Source: Enterobacter mori LMG 25706 (GTDB taxonomy: Bacteria; Pseudomonadota; Gammaproteobacteria; Enterobacterales; Enterobacteriaceae). Taken from it: a DNA stretch of 64,000 nucleotides. Made by a program: the position numbers and the translations under genes. Each line of letters opens with the position of its first letter. Positions within the stretch are counted from its first letter, which is position 1. The notes below the pieces were generated by a model. It made no database searches. It was given only the letters and a program-made list of their open reading frames with translations, and was not told the origin of the DNA. Below, in pieces: positions 61,929 through 64,000 of this stretch. The stretch lies in NCBI RefSeq assembly GCF_000211415.1, contig NZ_GL890776.1, positions 536,811 through 600,810 on the forward strand. The letters are read 5' to 3'.

Positions 61929-63068
61929 GGCGCAGAGATGGCCATACATCAACAGCGAGGTCATCGCAGCGAAGGACAACAACGCCGCCGGTAGCGTGAC
62001 ATAGCTCCAGCTAAAGCCGCGCGTAATCATCATCCCACCAAAGTATGCCCCTACAGCGCTACCCAGATTAAAGGCCATCTGTCCGCCCGCCGCCCCGAGC
62101 ATTTCACCCCCTTTCGCATTCTGCAGCAGAAGAATTTGCAGCGGTGCGGAAAGTGCAAACAGGCCTGCACAGCAGACAAAGCCCATCAACAGCGAGGCCG
62201 TTTTCAGTTCGCCAAAGGCGAAAAGCAGCAACAGTGAGGCGACAATGACCATGTCGGTGGTGGCAGCAATGCGCAACGGGCTAAACCGCCCGGAGAGTTT
62301 TCCGCTCAGCAGATTGCCCAACACCATGCCGAGCCCCATCAGCATCATTATGACGGTCATCATGCCTTCGGAGAAACCCGATACATTGACCATAAACGGC
62401 TTAACGAAGCTGAACCAGGCGAACACGCCAGCGTTGCCAAACATGGTGGCGGCGAAAATCAGCCAGGGCTCCGGTTTCTTCAGAAAGTGGAACTGCGCGG
62501 TCAATGTGATCTCTGATTTATCGTGCAGAGTGGGCACCCACAGCAACACGGAGAGGATCACCAGCACATCAAAGGCAGCAATCAGGAAAAAGGTATAGCG
62601 CCAGCTGTACTCATGCCCAAGCCATGTCCCGAGCGGTACGCCGACAAGATTGGCAACGGTCATTCCGGCGATCATACCGGCCACCGCGACCGTGACTTTT
62701 CCCGGCGGCGCAATTTTGGAGAGGATTATCGCCCCTACGCCGAAAATCGCGCCGTGAGGGAATCCGGAAATTAAGCGGCCTGTCGCCAGCCCGACGTAAG
62801 AATGTGAAAGGCTGAATATGGCATTCCCGATGACGCACATCGCCACCAGGAACAATAATGTTGATTTCAGAGAGAACCGGCTGGAAAACAGCGCCACTAT
62901 CGGTGCGCCTATCACCACGCCGAAGGCGTAAAAGGAGATCATGTTCCCGGCAGAGGGAATCGAAATCCCGGTGTCCTTCGCCAGTTCCGTCAACACGCCC
63001 ATCACGCCGAATTCGGCCATTCCAAGACCAAACGTACCAAGCGCCAACGAAAAAATTGTTTTTTTCAT
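61893..63068 (-). CDS. araJ: MFS transporter AraJ
   Basis: A 391-residue, 12-helix major facilitator closely similar to E. coli AraJ along its length: KKTIFSLALGTFGLGMAEFG at the start, GRLISGFPHGAIFGVGAIIL, the central WLIFAATMFGNAGVFAWFSF, APLQILLLQNAKGGEMLGAA and GGQMAFNLGSAVGAYFGGMM. In E. coli it is arabinose-induced, and its substrate (perhaps arabinose polymers or drugs) is not settled. It is convergent with the CMD/peroxidase gene, five bases apart, and shares a terminator with it. Confidence 0.93.
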   Translation of the reverse strand: MKKTIFSLALGTFGLGMAEFGVMGVLTELAKDTGISIPSAGNMISFYAFGVVIGAPIVALFSSRFSLKSTLLFLVAMCVIGNAIFSLSHSYVGLATGRLISGFPHGAIFGVGAIILSKIAPPGKVTVAVAGMIAGMTVANLVGVPLGTWLGHEYSWRYTFFLIAAFDVLVILSVLLWVPTLHDKSEITLTAQFHFLKKPEPWLIFAATMFGNAGVFAWFSFVKPFMVNVSGFSEGMMTVIMMLMGLGMVLGNLLSGKLSGRFSPLRIAATTDMVIVASLLLLFAFGELKTASLLMGFVCCAGLFALSAPLQILLLQNAKGGEMLGAAGGQMAFNLGSAVGAYFGGMMITRGFSWSYVTLPAALLSFAAMTSLLMYGHLCAKKRQANARALA

Positions 63069-63188
63069 ACCACGACCACGGGTTAACTATTCGCGACGAG
63101 CATTATCAAACAATCTGGTATGGTGAGCCAGTTCAAATCAGTTGGCTGACAGGTTAATCCATTCATTCAGGTGAGGCTGTGAATACCG

Positions 63189-63833
63189 TTAGCCTAAAAC
63201 AACGATGCCAAGTCGCTCCATCAACTGGGAAACCTGATAGCTGTCCAGTTTGACGCCCTGCAAATCAATACCCCGCACGTCCAGATCACCCAGTTCTGAA
63301 TTGGTCAGATCGCAGTGGGTAAAATTGGCCGCTCGCCAGTCAAAGGATGAGAACTCGCCCCCAGACAGATCCGAGCCGCTAAAGGTAGCGCCAAGTATCT
63401 GCGCGCCGTTCCAGCGGTTTTCCCACAGTTCGCATTTTTCCAGAACCACCTTCGAAAAATTGGCATAGCTCAGGTTGCTTTTTGTGATGTAAGCACAGCA
63501 AAACCAGGTACGGGTGGTGATCATGTTCATAAAACTGGCCCCGCGGAAATCGGCCCCTTGCGCCCTGCATTCACGGATTTCGATGCCTAATGCATTTGAA
63601 TGCCTGAAATCCGCCATCGATAAATCGCAGCTTTTGAAAATAGCATCTTTAAGTTGCGCCCGATTAAAGTTACCGCCCTGCTGGCTTTCCCGGTCATAGA
63701 ACTGACAGCCGATAAACTCCGAGCTGGTTAAATCCGTACCGGAAAAGTCGCAGTTACGAAAGATTGCATTCTCAATTTTCTCGCCGGTAAAACGGTTACG
63801 ACCTATTTTTTCGCCTTCAAAAATCAATGCCAT
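63189..63833 (-). CDS. qnrE: Pentapeptide-repeat quinolone-resistance protein, QnrE/QnrB-like
   Basis: A 214-residue right-handed beta-helix of A(D/N)LXX repeats, the Qnr length. Segments such as RNRFTGEKIENAIFRNCDFS, FIGCQFYDRESQQGGNFNRA, QGADFRGASFMNMITTRTWF and SKVVLEKCELWENRWNGAQI are those of QnrB and QnrE. The C terminus VSQLMERLGIVVLG is the Qnr dimerisation helix. It binds DNA gyrase and topoisomerase IV and protects them from quinolones. I use the ATG at 63833 (214 residues); ATG 63866 would place the LexA box inside the gene. Gene order CMD/ahp - araJ - qnr agrees with the chromosomal source described for qnrE1 in Enterobacter, as I recall it. The exact allele is unknown. Confidence 0.9.
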   Translation of the reverse strand: MALIFEGEKIGRNRFTGEKIENAIFRNCDFSGTDLTSSEFIGCQFYDRESQQGGNFNRAQLKDAIFKSCDLSMADFRHSNALGIEIRECRAQGADFRGASFMNMITTRTWFCCAYITKSNLSYANFSKVVLEKCELWENRWNGAQILGATFSGSDLSGGEFSSFDWRAANFTHCDLTNSELGDLDVRGIDLQGVKLDSYQVSQLMERLGIVVLG

Positions 63834-63842
63834 GGCACCACC

Positions 63843-63858
63843 CTGTTTATTTATACAG
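63843..63858 (-). promoter_or_regulatory. LexA (SOS) box upstream of qnrE-like gene
   Basis: On the minus strand this reads CTGTATAAATAAACAG, an exact match to the SOS consensus CTGT-N8-ACAG, 9 bases upstream of the ATG. qnrB genes are known to be SOS-induced through such a box, so quinolone damage would raise expression. Confidence 0.9.
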
Positions 63859-64000
63859 TCCTTCACACCATTCTAACCCGTTATCTGATGAAGGGAAACA
63901 CGCTTATCAGACACGTATGTCAAAAATTCCCGCGAAGGTTGCCGGCCAGCATTACACTTCAAAGTGTTAGTTCCTTCCAGGCACATCACCCGATTCGGAG

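Noticed and set aside
63834-63866. Upstream start for the Qnr-like protein
   Set aside because: Would put the LexA box in the coding region; 214 residues is the standard Qnr length.

Overview
The window reads as chromosome of an Enterobacter-like member of the Enterobacteriaceae. The clues are the order ddpXABCDF / osmC / bdm / sra (rpsV) / maeA / adhP, which is the Escherichia coli gene order, a complete scrK-scrY-scrA-scrB-scrR sucrose regulon, E. coli-like digH, dsbG and araJ, REP/BIME repeats of the enteric type, and a QnrE/QnrB-like gene beside araJ and an alkylhydroperoxidase gene. Genes are dense and codon use looks like a mid-50s percent GC enteric genome (judged by eye). I see no rRNA, tRNA, insertion sequence, prophage or CRISPR array.

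Layout. 0-3.5 kb: a DUF969-DUF979-DUF2891 operon with a divergent winged-helix regulator. 3.5-9.8 kb: treZ-treY-glgX(treX), which makes trehalose from glycogen or maltodextrin; glgX carries an in-frame amber stop. 9.9-11.3 kb: a streptothricin-acetyltransferase-like GNAT protein and a class C acid phosphatase. 11.4-15.3 kb: an AT-richer island of a GH91 (inulin fructotransferase / difructose-anhydride hydrolase family) enzyme, a GPH sugar symporter and a LacI regulator. 15.5-19.9 kb: a periplasmic MBL hydrolase, two LysR regulators and a UbiD-type decarboxylase. 20-25 kb: VF530-type protein, digH, then a His-rich membrane protein - ECF sigma - dsbG operon, and a chemoreceptor. 25-32 kb: the scr regulon with ScrR operators. 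32-35 kb: a BLUF-EAL photoreceptor and a membrane-anchored alpha/beta hydrolase. 34.7-41.8 kb: RpiR-ddpXABCDF behind a sigma-54 promoter. 41.8-47 kb: accessory SDR, LysR, MBL and a secreted TIM-barrel-like protein around osmC. 47-52.7 kb: bdm, sra, maeA, an ABC-F ATPase and adhP. 52.8-54.7 kb: an Rrf2 regulator divergent from an NADH-dehydrogenase-like flavoprotein. 54.7-61.9 kb: a peptide-type ABC transporter in one operon with an LLM flavin monooxygenase and a fused CMD/peroxidase protein. 61.9-63.9 kb: araJ and a qnrE-like gene with a LexA box. The last 130 bases hold no gene I can support.

How it fits together. Much of the window concerns stationary-phase, stress and nutrient-scavenging functions: trehalose synthesis, OsmC, Sra, Bdm, D-Ala-D-Ala recycling and several sugar or peptide uptake systems. 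Imported difructose anhydride products could feed into the fructose-handling enzymes ScrB and ScrK found 14 kb away.

The most striking unexplained structure lies upstream of the ABC-F gene (49629-49860). A 27-codon leader ORF with a strong ribosome binding site is followed by four RNA segments that can pair as 1:2 + 3:4, hiding the ABC-F ribosome binding region, or as 2:3, exposing it. This is the architecture of erm-type translational attenuators and suggests an inducible, ribosome-sensing ABC-F protein. I could run no search or folding program; all homology statements rest on recognising motifs and remembered family sequences.
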